From Azolla caroliniana (Eukaryota; Polypodiophyta), in assembly GCA_043228905.1 (NCBI GenBank), contig JBHGNT010000004.1, positions 8,990,001 through 9,054,000 on the forward strand: 64,000 nucleotides of DNA, read 5' to 3'. Shown here one piece after another: positions 21,482 to 30,908 of the stretch. The notes below the pieces were generated by a model. That model worked only from the letters and a program-made list of their open reading frames with translations, was not told the origin of the DNA and did not search any database. Every line of letters begins with the position of its first letter. The stretch's first letter is position 1. Made by a program: the position numbers and the translations under genes.

Positions 21482-23323
21482 AGGTTTCTTGGAGCTTGTG
21501 CATTTTATCACATATGGATTCCGCACTATGCACATATTGCGGACCCACTCTATCACTTGTTGCGGAAGGGTAAGAAGTTTGAATGGAGACCAGAACATAC
21601 TAAAGCCATGAAGAAGCTTAAGAAAACACTATGGAGGGCGGAATCACTTAAGAACCCGAGCTATGACCGACCGATCATAGTAACGGTTGACACGAGTCAA
21701 ACCGGAATCGGATGGGTCATCAATCAAGCCGACTCGGATGGTTCGCGATATCCGAGCCGATTCGGAGCAAAGGTTCTCAACGAAAGGCAACACGGGTATG
21801 CACAAGTCAAAAGAGAGTTATGGGGAGTCGTGTCGGCAATCAAATTGGATTGAGATTATTTGATCGGAGCCGAAGTAGTGATCGAAACGGATTGTCTTCC
21901 GATACTCGGGATGATGCGGTGTTGCACGATACCGGATGTGGCTATGCTAAGATGGATTGCATATGTTAAGTCGCTTAACCCGGACGTACGACACATCTCA
22001 GGAAAAGACAACGCGGTAGCGGATATGCTATCAAGGGCTCGGTTCGGAGACGACATAGCCGAATCCGATAATGAAGAAGTTTCTGAAGACTACTTTGCTT
22101 CGGAGCACATATGCCGAGTAAACATAATCCGAGAATTCCGAGAAGAAGAGTACGAGGGAGAAAACTTGATGATCGGGAAGGTGCTACAAGAGATTGAGGA
22201 ATCACCGGACGATAAAGAGAAGAGAGCCAAGATCCGAAGGAAGAAGAGGCAAGTCCAAAAGTTCTTCTTGAAAAATGGATTAATATGGAGGGAGCCAAAA
22301 AGACCAGATGGCATACCACTTCGGGTAGTCGGGATGAAAGAGCAACGAAACCGGATAATGTCCGAGTTTCACGAATACGATTGGGCTGGACATCGAGGAA
22401 CATGGGCAACTTTTGTGAAAATCAAACAAAAATATTGGTGGAAGAATATGTACAAAGATATAGCAGAGTTCACGGAAAGCTGCGAGAAGTGTCAAATCTA
22501 CTCCGGAGTTCGACACCGAGATGAGTTACATCCGACATTCTCACCGACAATGAACTTCAAATGGATGATCGACATTGTAGCCATGCCAACCGGGATCGGA
22601 CAAAAGAAGTACTTGGTGTTAGCTCGGGAAGATCTCACAAACCAAGTAGAAGGTCGAGCGCTACGGAGGAAAACATGTTCTGGGGTATGCCAATTCCTTT
22701 TGGAAGAAGTGTTTTGCAGGTACAGGTGCGTAGGACAAGTGATTGCGGATCAGGGAGAACTCAACTCTGATAAAGCTAGGGAATTCTTCACCAAACATGG
22801 AGTTCTGTTAACACTAACAACGGCATACAATCCAGAGGCCAACGGAAAAATCGAACGAGGACATAGTCCGATTGTCAAAGCACTTGCCAAAGCATGCGAC
22901 GGAAGGGTGAAGGATTGGCCGCAGATGCTCCCGTGTGCACTATGGGCGGATCGGACGACGCATAGCTCCGTAACCAGTTATATGCCGACTGAACTTATGA
23001 CCAGACAAGCACCGGTAATGCCGACGGAAACCGCGATCGCAACATGGACAATGCTACCGTGGAAGGAAGAGATGAGCCGGGAAGAACTACTAGCGGTCCA
23101 GATACGACAACTAGAGGGAAGACCGGAAGACATAGCGGAAGCAACACGCCGACAACAAGAAGCACGATTCAGGAACAAAAGCCGATTCGACACAAAACAT
23201 CGACTACGACCATGGAAGATTGAAGAAGGAGATTGGGTGATTGTCTATGACAATAGTCTGGATCCTCAACATACAACGATACGGAAGTTCGCGAAAAGGA
23301 TGTTTGGGCCATACGAGGTTTAG
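21482..23323 (+). pseudogene. Gypsy-B RNase H and integrase (487-residue open frame)
   Basis: 21557-21853 carries the RNase H start (IIVTVDTSQTGIGWVINQAD). After one stop (21852) the frame 21860-23323 runs on through RNase H (HISGKDNAVADMLSRARFGD), the integrase zinc part (EYDWAGHRGTW, CEKCQIYSGVRHRDELHPTF), and the core (WMIDIVAMP, IADQGELNSDKAREFF, NPEANGKIERGH) with all three acidic residues. The tail LPCALWADRTTHSSVTSYMP and WTMLPWKEEMSREELLAVQI matches Gypsy-A. It ends in a GPYEV module. Confidence 0.92.
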
Positions 23324-23578
23324 AAAGTTTTCGACAACGGAACTTACCGACTATGCGAGTTGGATGGGATGATACTATGAGTGCCTATAGCGGGGAAACG
23401 GGTAAAAATCTTCAAGAAGTGGACTGACGACGAACCCTATGTAACCCTAGACAAGACCGACAACGAGGAGCAACCAAACAAAGATCGTGGTGATGCGGAA
23501 AGCGAAGAAAGTAGTCTACAATTGATGGTTGATATAAGGGAGGAATTAGGTAGTGCTACGGATGAAGACGAACAATAG
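23324..23578 (+). pseudogene. Gypsy-B pol C-terminal tail
   Basis: After a TAG the tail reads VFDNGTYRLCELDGM, IAGKRVKIFKKW and an acidic end. A stop after GPYEV and another after MIL break it. It ends about 40 bp before the purine tract. Confidence 0.75.
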
Positions 23579-23681
23579 GCATCGGGAACTTCGGCACATA
23601 CCGGAGGATGTGCGGGTTTGGAGGGGGCGAGTGTCGTAGTGTAATTCGCACACTACGTGAAAATTGCATTTTTGTCCCTCC

Positions 23682-23880
23682 GGATGGAATCGGTAAGGAG
23701 GAACCGGTGAGAACCGGATGAAGGATGGAATCGGTAAGGAGGAACCGGTGAGAACCGGATGAAGGATGGAATCGGCAAGGAGGAATCGGTAAGGAGACCC
23801 GGTAAGAACCGGATCAAGCAGAACCGGCAAGAGCCGGATAAAGAAGGCCGGTGAGAGTCTCTCACCGGATGAAGACACAA
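23682..23880 (+). repeat. 41-bp CCGG-rich minisatellite in the Gypsy-B LTR
   Basis: Units start GGATGGAATCGG at 23682, 23723 and 23764, then decay into shorter AACCGG words. The motif CCGGTGAGAACCGGATGA recurs in the copia LTR array at 58150-58660. Confidence 0.88.
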
Positions 23881-23913
23881 ATTTGTAAATAAAAGAAAAG
23901 ATTGTTACATGCA

Positions 23914-23984
23914 TAGGGCAAGATTCGAACCTTGTACCTCCCTGTTAACGATTTTTAAGCCTTACCACTATACTAGCATATTAT
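23914..23984 (-). other. tRNA-like sequence inside the Gypsy-B LTR
   Basis: The minus strand reads an A-box-like TAGTATAGTGGTAAGG and, 35 bases later, a B-box-like GGTTCGAATC. The spacing suits a tRNA or a tRNA-derived SINE. The T-stem pairing is imperfect, so it is not a functional tRNA. A second copy lies at 50151-50225. Confidence 0.6.
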
Positions 23985-24248
23985 GAAGTTTAAAGTTATG
24001 CTAAATTTTATCCCATGTAAATATTCTAGATATGCATGCTACAAAAAGTTATTCATGCATACACACTCAAGTTAAAAGAAAAGATGGGATAGAAAGCTAA
24101 TCATGCACATGCAGTGTGCATGAAAACTAAAGTTAGGAAAAACATGATCCTTGCATGTGATAAACTTAGACTCTTCCAACACTATATAAGGAAGAGAGAA
24201 AGATGTATAGGGGTTGTTGATTTTTATAAGGTTTGAATAATATAAAAT

Positions 24249-24334
24249 AATCGTGGGATTCACGATTTTACCATCTATTTCTCTCTTACAATCTAAGTAT
24301 CAATTAATACACTATACTCGTGGGATTCACGAGT
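24249..24334 (+). other. Two hairpins in the Gypsy-B LTR
   Basis: AATCGTG-GGATT-CACGATT (24249-24267) and ACTCGTG-GGATT-CACGAGT (24316-24334) are perfect 7-bp stems with the same loop. They differ by one paired change (A-T against C-G). Gypsy-C keeps the second as ACTCGTG-GAATT-CACGAGT (50556-50574). Confidence 0.8.
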
Positions 24335-24439
24335 TTCATGTCTTCTTCTTGCAATCTCTTCCTAACTAACATTATCTCATATTCTTCTTTCTCCTAGTCC
24401 AAAACCCCAGCGGTTCCCACCCGACTCACGCAAACGATC

Positions 24440-24447
24440 TGGCGCCG
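24440..24447 (+). other. Primer-binding site after the Gypsy-B LTR
   Basis: TGGCGCCG, a common plant Ty3 primer-site opening, three bases after the LTR. Identical in Gypsy-C at 50675-50682. Confidence 0.8.
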
Positions 24448-24459
24448 AAAGGCACGACA

Positions 24460-25810
24460 TCGCGATGATTCGGCCCTCTTTTTCGATGAGGCGCCCATCT
24501 TGGTCGAATCGTACTTGCATCCCTTGCTCAACCATTTGGCCGACCGAGACCAAATTCTTCGTGATGGTGGGAACATGCAAGACATTTTTAATGTATGTTT
24601 GCTTACCTCTTTCGCCGAACGGAACATTGCTGATGTGCCGAATTGGGTGCGTAGTGTCATCTCCGGTTTCGACATAACCGGGTCGTTCCGGTTCTCGAAG
24701 TTCAAGAAACCATTCTTTATGAGATGTCATATGGTTTGAAGCTTCGGAGTCAACAAACCATACGTCCTCCCGATTGAGGGCACTAGTTGAGGTAGAGGCC
24801 GACATAGAGTTTGCTCTATGTTTCATCATGAACATTCCGCCACGGTCAAAGTTGTGTGCATACATTCCGCCACGATCTTCGTAGTCGGAGTTGTGCTCTT
24901 ACATTCCTCTATACTCTTCGTAGTCAGAATTGTGCACGTAATTCGTCAGTTGTCAGCTTGTGGAAGCCGATTCACGCATCTTCTTTCGGCACTCTTCTTC
25001 GTGGTGGCCGAGCTTTCCGCAGTATCCACATTCGGTTGCGTTTTGACGGCTCAGGCCGGAGTGGAAGCTCCCCCTTCTTGGGAAGGTTCCTCATTGGCTT
25101 CCGTTTTGCGGCCGAAATTGGAAGTTGTTGTCGTAGGACGGACCTCGTCTGCCTTGTCCTTGGCCGAATTGGCCTCTCGCTCGTCCGCGTCCTCTTCCTT
25201 CGTTCGAGTGCGTGTAGAGCATGTGGACTTCCAACTCATTACTCCTTGTACACACGTGGTTTTCTTCGACCAATAGCATTGATTGGAGCTCGAAGAAGGA
25301 GGGAGATTTCTCCCTTGCTAGAACGGCGGTTCGCATCGTGCCGAACCGTGGTGCGAGGCTGTCAAGGCATATTTGCACCATCTCATCATCATCGATATTT
25401 ACGCTTATCGAGCCGAGCGAGTCGCAAAGCTCCTTGATCTTCAAGGTGTATGTCGTGATGGACATGTCCCTTTATTGAGTGTTGTTCAACTCTTGGCGGA
25501 GTTGAAGCCTTCTTGCGGTTGTGTTCGCCGCGAAAATCTTTCGTAGATTTTCCCATGCCTCCTTCAGCGTCTTGGCTTCACGAATGTAGCCGAGCATGTG
25601 ATCGTGAACACATGTAGCCAAGCAATACAACACGCAGCTTGCGGCTTGCTCCTATGTCGCGTATCCGGGAGTCATTTCGATGGGTCGGTCTTCGTGCGCT
25701 CCTTTGATGTAGCTCCAATAGCCTTGTCCGACAAGGTATTGGTGCATCTTGTACTCCCAAGATACGAAGTTGTTTCGATCCAACTTCTTGGTAGGGGGAG
25801 TGCTCCCCAT
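24460..25810 (-). pseudogene. Copia-D gag, knuckle, protease and pre-integrase
   Basis: The gag ATG is at 25810 (minus), opening MGSTPPTKKLDRNNF as in Copia-C. It continues with TLKIKELCDSLGSI, an Arg/Gly tail, an intact CCHC knuckle (CGYCGKLGHHEEEC near 25040-25000), protease VWFVDSEASNHMT (E for G in the triad) and LVSVGQMVEQGMQVRFDQDG. Two early stops fit C-to-T or G-to-A changes (W to TAG, Q to TAA). Copia-D sequence stops at about 24460, where Gypsy-B starts. Confidence 0.88.
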
Positions 25811-25965
25811 TTGAGTATTCATTATGTCAATTATTCTTCTTCTTCTTCTTCTTCTTCTCTCTTCGAATGCGAGCTATGTAGCGAAGCTACGATAGCGATG
25901 AGTCGGTTCTTGGTCGTCGGCGTAGGACACAGCGCATGCGGATGGGCTAGATCAAGCTACCAAGT

Positions 25966-25978
25966 CGCTCTAATACCA
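25966..25978 (-). other. Primer-binding site of Copia-D
   Basis: Minus strand TGGTATTAGAGCG next to the 5' LTR; one mismatch to the iMet site. Confidence 0.88.
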
Positions 25979-26383
25979 TGTAAAGAATCAAGAGATGGAT
26001 TCTATGCAGCGGAATAGATATGAGTTGTGTGTGTGTATGAGAGAGTGAGTGAGTGAGTGAGTGAGTGAGAGAGACAAGGAGTAAGACACAGAGAATACGC
26101 AAGGTAAAGTATATTAACAAAGGAAAAAGACTCCACCACATACAAGGTGGGAGGAGGGTGCTTTATATAGTCACCCTCTCTCTTCATTAACTACAAGACT
26201 CATGGAGCATGGGGAATGTGAAAGCTCATAAGTTATGTGTCATAGAATATGATTCTATGGCTCATACTAAATGCTAGAATACAAAGTGGTGACATAAATT
26301 ATGGTGACTCTTGACCGTTGGAGTGTTTATTCACTCTCAAGGTGAGTTCACACACTAGACCAAGTTGAGCTTGATTCTCAACA
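25979..26383 (-). mobile_element. 5' LTR of Copia-D (405 bp)
   Basis: TGTAAAGAATC...GATTCTCAACA on the plus strand; close to the Copia-C LTR along its whole length. It is followed by CCTAT. Confidence 0.94.
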
Positions 26384-26388
26384 CCTAT

Positions 26389-26540
26389 TCTATTACATAG
26401 GCCAACGTAGGCAATTATTTTTCAGATGCTCTTTTAAGAGCATTGAAGTACATGTCAGTACTTCTTAACGGCCCTAACAGATCAGCTTGTATATATATAA
26501 AGTGCATATAAGCACTATGTATGAGATAGAGCATTTTTTT

Positions 26541-26600
<60 letters not shown>
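26389..26600 (+). mobile_element. 3' LTR of Copia-B, right part, ending in a CT microsatellite
   Basis: Continues the LTR cut at 17934: GAGCATTGAAGTACATGTCAG and TATATATAAAGTGC match the TATA and upstream part of the Copia-A LTR. At the place where family LTRs have a short TCTGCTCTCTCTGTC run, this copy has a pure CT repeat (26542-26600), and the LTR end after it is gone. Confidence 0.78.
26542..26600 (+). repeat. (CT)n microsatellite
   Basis: About 29 CT units without interruption, joining an LTR remnant to a LINE-like tail. Confidence 0.95.
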
Positions 26601-26603
<3 letters not shown>

Positions 26604-27284
26604 GTTCAAAAAAGTCCCTCACATCGACTTCCTAGAATTGCGTGGGAAGCAAGGAAAAAGATCCAAAAGACGCATAAAAGCAAAATTTTGTGTTCCGGTT
26701 GGATGCAAGATATAGAAAACTGGTTTGGTAGATGGGATGCGAGACACTTGCTTTATGATGCATCATTAGATTCCTGTGTAAATGAGGCCTTTTTGCAACG
26801 CCAATGTATCATGACATGGGACAAATGTGGAGGCTCGCGCTTCACACATTATACTACACATGTTGCACCTAACTACAAAACCATATTCTTTGCGGAACAG
26901 GGAAATCGTACACATCGATACATGTTAGAGCCCATACCATTATCTGCCATTCGAACCATTGCTTCCATGCGACTTAGCTCACATGCATTGCGATGTGAAA
27001 CAGGGCGTTGGGGCACAAGTGATGAGAGTGGTCGGCTATGCACACTTTGCCCTAAACAAGTTCGCGAATCTGAGTATCACACTTTGATACAATGCTCTAC
27101 CTTTGATCATATTCAACCATGCTTTCCACATCTCTTCGACCAAGCCCAATCTTTGCATGAATTCCTCTCACAACCACAATGTGCAATCTCGATTGCAACA
27201 TTCATTGGTAAAGTTCTTGAACATCGAGAGTCAGTACTCACTTTCACACATATCACAGGAAATATAATATTTTTGGTCTCATAG
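26601..27284 (+). pseudogene. LINE-like reverse transcriptase tail with zinc-binding segment
   Basis: A 228-residue open stretch after the CT repeat. It shows TRLRTG-type helix wording (IRTIASMRLSSHALRCETGR) and then a Cys/His cluster, LCTLCPKQVRESEYHTLIQC, as in the zinc-binding domain that follows RT in LINE-type ORF2 proteins. No RT core is present, so it is a 5'-truncated copy. The frame ends at TAG (27282-27284). A decayed relative lies at 47236-47590. The open frame seems to begin earlier only because the CT repeat reads as Ser-Leu. Function as a host protein cannot be excluded but is unlikely. Confidence 0.6.
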
Positions 27285-27312
27285 ATCATATTTGACCTCT
27301 GAAGACGATAAT

Positions 27313-27317
<5 letters not shown>

Positions 27318-27351
<34 letters not shown>

Positions 27352-27480
27352 ATCGTAATTACCTTACCCTAGTGGTAAGTTGTTAGCACTACAAGCACTG
27401 CGTTCTCCATTGGGCAACCTTACCAACTGAGCTACATCCATCTAGGCTCAGGCTCTCTCTCTCTCTCTCTCTCTCTGGTA
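27318..27480 (+). repeat. Two CT microsatellites around a tRNA-like stretch
   Basis: CT runs at about 27318-27348 and 27452-27476. Between them the minus strand reads GTAGCTCAGTTGGTAAGG, an A-box-like sequence, without a matching B box. Confidence 0.7.
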
Positions 27481-27639
27481 CTCTGTGTTTTGTGTTAACG
27501 AACTGTCCATCTTTCGGATAACCGACCAACTGTCTGTTCATAAGGTTCCGCATATTGTAAATCTTTATAATTCCCTTTTCTTTTTTGAAGAAAGGAAAGG
27601 AATAAATGCATTTAATGTTGAAATTAGGCACCTCTTTTT

Positions 27640-27960
27640 CTCTATAAAAAGAGGATAAGAGGGCTGAACTCGGATCGCCCATTTTTGCCCAAGGGTGTAC
27701 CATTAGGGTTTTGTCTCTTCCCCTTCTGGATACTACAAGGTCCCCCATTTTGTGGTTTAAGGGGCACCATTAGGGTTTGAGGTTGTCATTTTGTGCTTGG
27801 GCGGTCCACTAGGGTTTTGGGATCTTCCTTCTTCTCCTCCTTCATTGTCTTAGTCGGGAGACTAGGGTTTCCTTTTCTTCTTTGTGAGCGTCTAGGGTTT
27901 CTTCTTCTTTCTAAATTGTGGGTCTAGGAAGGGTTTTGATCTATTCTTCTTCCCATGGGG
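27640..27960 (+). promoter_or_regulatory. Promoter-like stretch with clustered AGGGTTT motifs
   Basis: CTATAAAAAGAGG (27641-27653) resembles a TATA box. Downstream, AGGGTTT occurs near 27705, 27771, 27813, 27864, 27893 and 27928 within CT-rich sequence. Such telo-box-like motifs are typical of 5' regions of plant translation and cell-cycle genes. No recognisable coding sequence follows, so this may be an orphan promoter or an element leader. Confidence 0.4.
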
Positions 27961-30551
27961 TTTATTTTAGGTTTCTTCTTCGACTTTTGGGTTTACCTAC
28001 TCACGATTACTTCAGAGGTTCGGTTGTCTTCTCCACGGTGGACAACATTACACGACAACGATTTCAAGAGAAGGGCGGGGCTACCTCTCATTCTGTATAT
28101 CATGAATCCACGTCATTACGAATCATGAATAGCCCACAATATGAACTTTTTGATAGGTTAAAAACTATCAAATATCCTAGACAACATGTCTAGTTAGCTA
28201 ATTTGGCATGGTATTTGAGAATGAGCACATTTTCTTTTATATAAATATGGATGTAGCTCCCTCTAGATTGGGTTCTATTGACCATATATCAAAGCATTCA
28301 TTGATTTCTAGACTATGTATTGTGGTTCTCTTTTCTAGTATAGTCACATCACACTAAAAGCGAAAAAGTTAAGAAACTACATAAATAGAAAAACATGTCA
28401 TGTTAATTCAAGAGAAGTGATAGAAGGTACAAAGGATGAGCGGTGGATCTAGAGAACAAAACATTATAAAGCTACATATTATTATTGAATTAACTCACAT
28501 ATATAAGTCACATTTTTCACATTCAATATAACTTGGTTAATAAACTCCCTTACTTTTTTGGAAATCAAGGATTGAACCTTGGAACAACAATTTAGGGATC
28601 ATTAACTACTAAATGATGGTGTCTCGGTATATCTAAATATTCAAACTTTACCTTACCCACTATGTATATAATCCTTTGCTTTAAAGTTGTATGAGAAAAA
28701 GTTGTTTCAAAGTGAAATTGTTTATTTTTATGTATTTTATTTTTGTCCAAAAAAAGTGAACCTGTTTATGCCTTTAAATATATTTGGAGTGTGCACATCA
28801 TCACTTATGATCTCCAACGACCATCAAACGCGTTCCACATTCTAGATGACTATGATAAACTATTGCATGGCGACAAATAGCCATCATGTTTATTGTATTT
28901 TTGTTATCTAGTCAACCTCATCAATAATCAAATCACCAACATAGCATCACATGGAAAAGGAAAATTATGTAAAAGCAATTTTGCCTTTATACATCAAATT
29001 GGTGAGTGGCAATCAATTTGATCTAAAAAAACCTTACATGTACATTCACTAAGAAAATAATTAGTAAACAAACATGACGTTCTAATCATAATGCTTGTGG
29101 TTTGCTATAGAGTTCAAAGTCTTCAAGTTGTCTTTCAATAGAGAAATTTGTATACGTAGTTTGTGGTCATGTACACTACTAGCAAACTTCTCCTAAAAAT
29201 AAGCTTTGCAACTTCGCTTTCCACGACCTAAGGGCTGAAGGCATTATATTGCCTTTTAACGGTTCACCAAAGACTAGCATATAACACATTTTACATTTAA
29301 TGATTATATTATCATATTGAGAGGTCATTAAACTTCATTATAGTTCTTTAACCTATCAAGTTGTCTCCAACATGTTCATTGCTTCATTATTAAGAAACTT
29401 ACAATTTTGGAGAAACCAAAAAACACTTCTACATTAGATTCGTCAATAATTACATTAGCTTTAGTCGCAAAAGCGGTAATACGATGAAATCAAGGTTTTT
29501 CCTTAGAAGTATTCAAGAACATATCGCAAACACGTCACCAAAGACATGAGAAAGAAATGAAATATACTAAACTAATCATTGTGACCGTAACTTTACCTTC
29601 AAAGTGGAGTTACATATCATGAATACATAAGATAAACATTCATAAGTTCCCAAACATCCATCGAACAAATCTTTACATCATTATTATTATTCAAAAAGTT
29701 TGTCATGCCATCAATATTTTAGCCCTCAAGACTTCAGTGCTCAAACTTAATTGTACATAAAGATGAATGTTACATGTGTTATTTTACAATATAGTTATGA
29801 TATAGAGGGGTTTGCATGAATAGTATGACATGTTTGTTGACACGTACGAGAGAATATTGGAAGTTTGTTTCATATCTTTATATGAAACAACAATTAACCC
29901 AAGAATCAATCAATTCGAGAATCCATCACTATAATGAGCACTTTGAAGTAAGTTGTGTTGGGTTGAGGTGAAAGATGAATATGTGTCGGTTCTTTTTTTG
30001 TTTAAGTTTCCCTCAAATTTATTATCAATTTGCCATTTTGATAATAACATCTATGAGAAATCATATATGAGAGTATTTATATCCCATGTTTAAGAGGTTG
30101 TTAATGCATCTCTAGCTATATATTTGACTGACATGTAATCATGTAAATACTAAAATAAACAATACATTATCCAGATATAGATAATATAACAATTGAATCA
30201 ATACATTACGTTGCTAACTAGGTGTCAAAATCAAGTTGACCTTATCCATCGTACAATATGTTAGAACATGTAAAGACATTATTGAAATGGTCCCCTTATG
30301 TTATTAATGTCTTCCAGCTACCTTCTTGACAAACGATATGAATACATTTCATTGATTGCAAGAAACAACTAAAATGACTTAATGCTTATGCATGTCAAAA
30401 AATGACATAGTGTCTTAGGGTACTTAATTAAATAAAACTCTACTTCCTCAATAGCTTTTTACTATTCATAAGTTTAGTTGGTCTCATTGCAACTTGTCTA
30501 ACAAAAAACACTTATTTTTATCTATAGAACTTTTTTGAATTATGTGATTAA
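27961..30551. other. AT-rich intergenic DNA, no gene seen
   Basis: Short frames only. A 91-codon frame at 27918-28193 has no family resemblance. At 28565-28590 the minus strand has a B-box-like AAGGTTCAATCCTTG, perhaps an old tRNA-derived repeat. Confidence 0.6.
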
Positions 30552-30903
30552 TGTTGGCCAGAGTATGGAGGGCAAGTGGGGGACGAGTCGGGAACGGATA
30601 TTAGTATTAGTTATTAATTGGTTATAATTATAATAGGAGTGGACGGATCCAGAATAGTTGCACCGATCTGAATCCGGACCGATTCGTAGCCAGTTGCCGG
30701 TATGGCACCGTTTTGTAATTAGAACCAGATGCCTATAAAAGGATCCGGAAAGCAATGTAATGGACACGGAAGTAATGCAAGTTTGTTTTTGGAATTCAGT
30801 ATTGTGTATCTTGTCTACGACCGTCTGTGCTTAATTTAATATCCTACACGTGTTAATCCGGAACCGATCCGAAAATAGTCGGATTAGAATCATCTTTGTG
30901 CCA
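30552..30903. mobile_element. Solo LTR flanked by ATTAA (352 bp)
   Basis: Begins TGTTGGCCAG and ends TTTGTGCCA, with ATTAA at 30547-30551 and 30904-30908. It contains CTATAAAAGG (30731-30740), so the sense strand is probably plus, and several CCGGA motifs like other LTRs here. No internal region adjoins it. Confidence 0.65.
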
Positions 30904-30908
30904 ATTAA

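Larger units (their letters stand above)
23632..24436 (+). mobile_element. LTR of Gypsy-B (about 805 bp)
   Basis: Begins TGTCGTAGTGTAATTCGC after TTGGAGGGGGCGAG and ends before ATCTGGCGCCG. It holds a 41-bp CCGG minisatellite (23682-23804), a tRNA-like stretch (23914-23984), a TATA box (ACTATATAAGG near 24180) and two hairpins (24249-24267, 24316-24334). The Gypsy-C LTR shares all but the minisatellite. Confidence 0.85.
19664..24459 (+). mobile_element. Gypsy-B segment: protease to LTR, then primer site
   Basis: A Ty3/gypsy piece replaces the Copia-D integrase. It starts inside protease (IDHGSEINLMS), runs through RT, RNase H and integrase to a purine tract (23618-23631) and an LTR (23632-24436), and then continues past the LTR into a primer-site sequence TCTGGCGCCG and the first bases of another leader, which match Gypsy-C up to GGCACGACA. 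An LTR followed by a leader means the source was a tandem or circular form. No target duplication is present. Confidence 0.88.
17935..26383 (-). mobile_element. Copia-D, minus-strand Copia element with internal Gypsy-B segment
   Basis: Same family as Copia-C. The 3' LTR (17935-18102) and 5' LTR (25979-26383) have matching ends and are flanked by CCTAT. Inside are RNase H and RT (18104-19660) and gag to pre-integrase (24460-25978). The integrase stretch that should join them is missing and is replaced by about 4.8 kb of Gypsy-B. It sits inside the 3' LTR of Copia-B. Confidence 0.93.

Noticed and set aside
26487-26600. N-terminal extension of the LINE-like ORF through the CT microsatellite
   Set aside because: The Ser-Leu run is only the translation of CT repeats and belongs to the Copia-B LTR remnant.
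27356-27440. Possible tRNA gene
   Set aside because: Only an A-box-like stretch is present on the minus strand; there is no B box at the right distance and no cloverleaf could be drawn.
27918-28193. 91-codon ORF after the AGGGTTT cluster
   Set aside because: No recognised domain, unusual composition for a coding exon, and no splice support.
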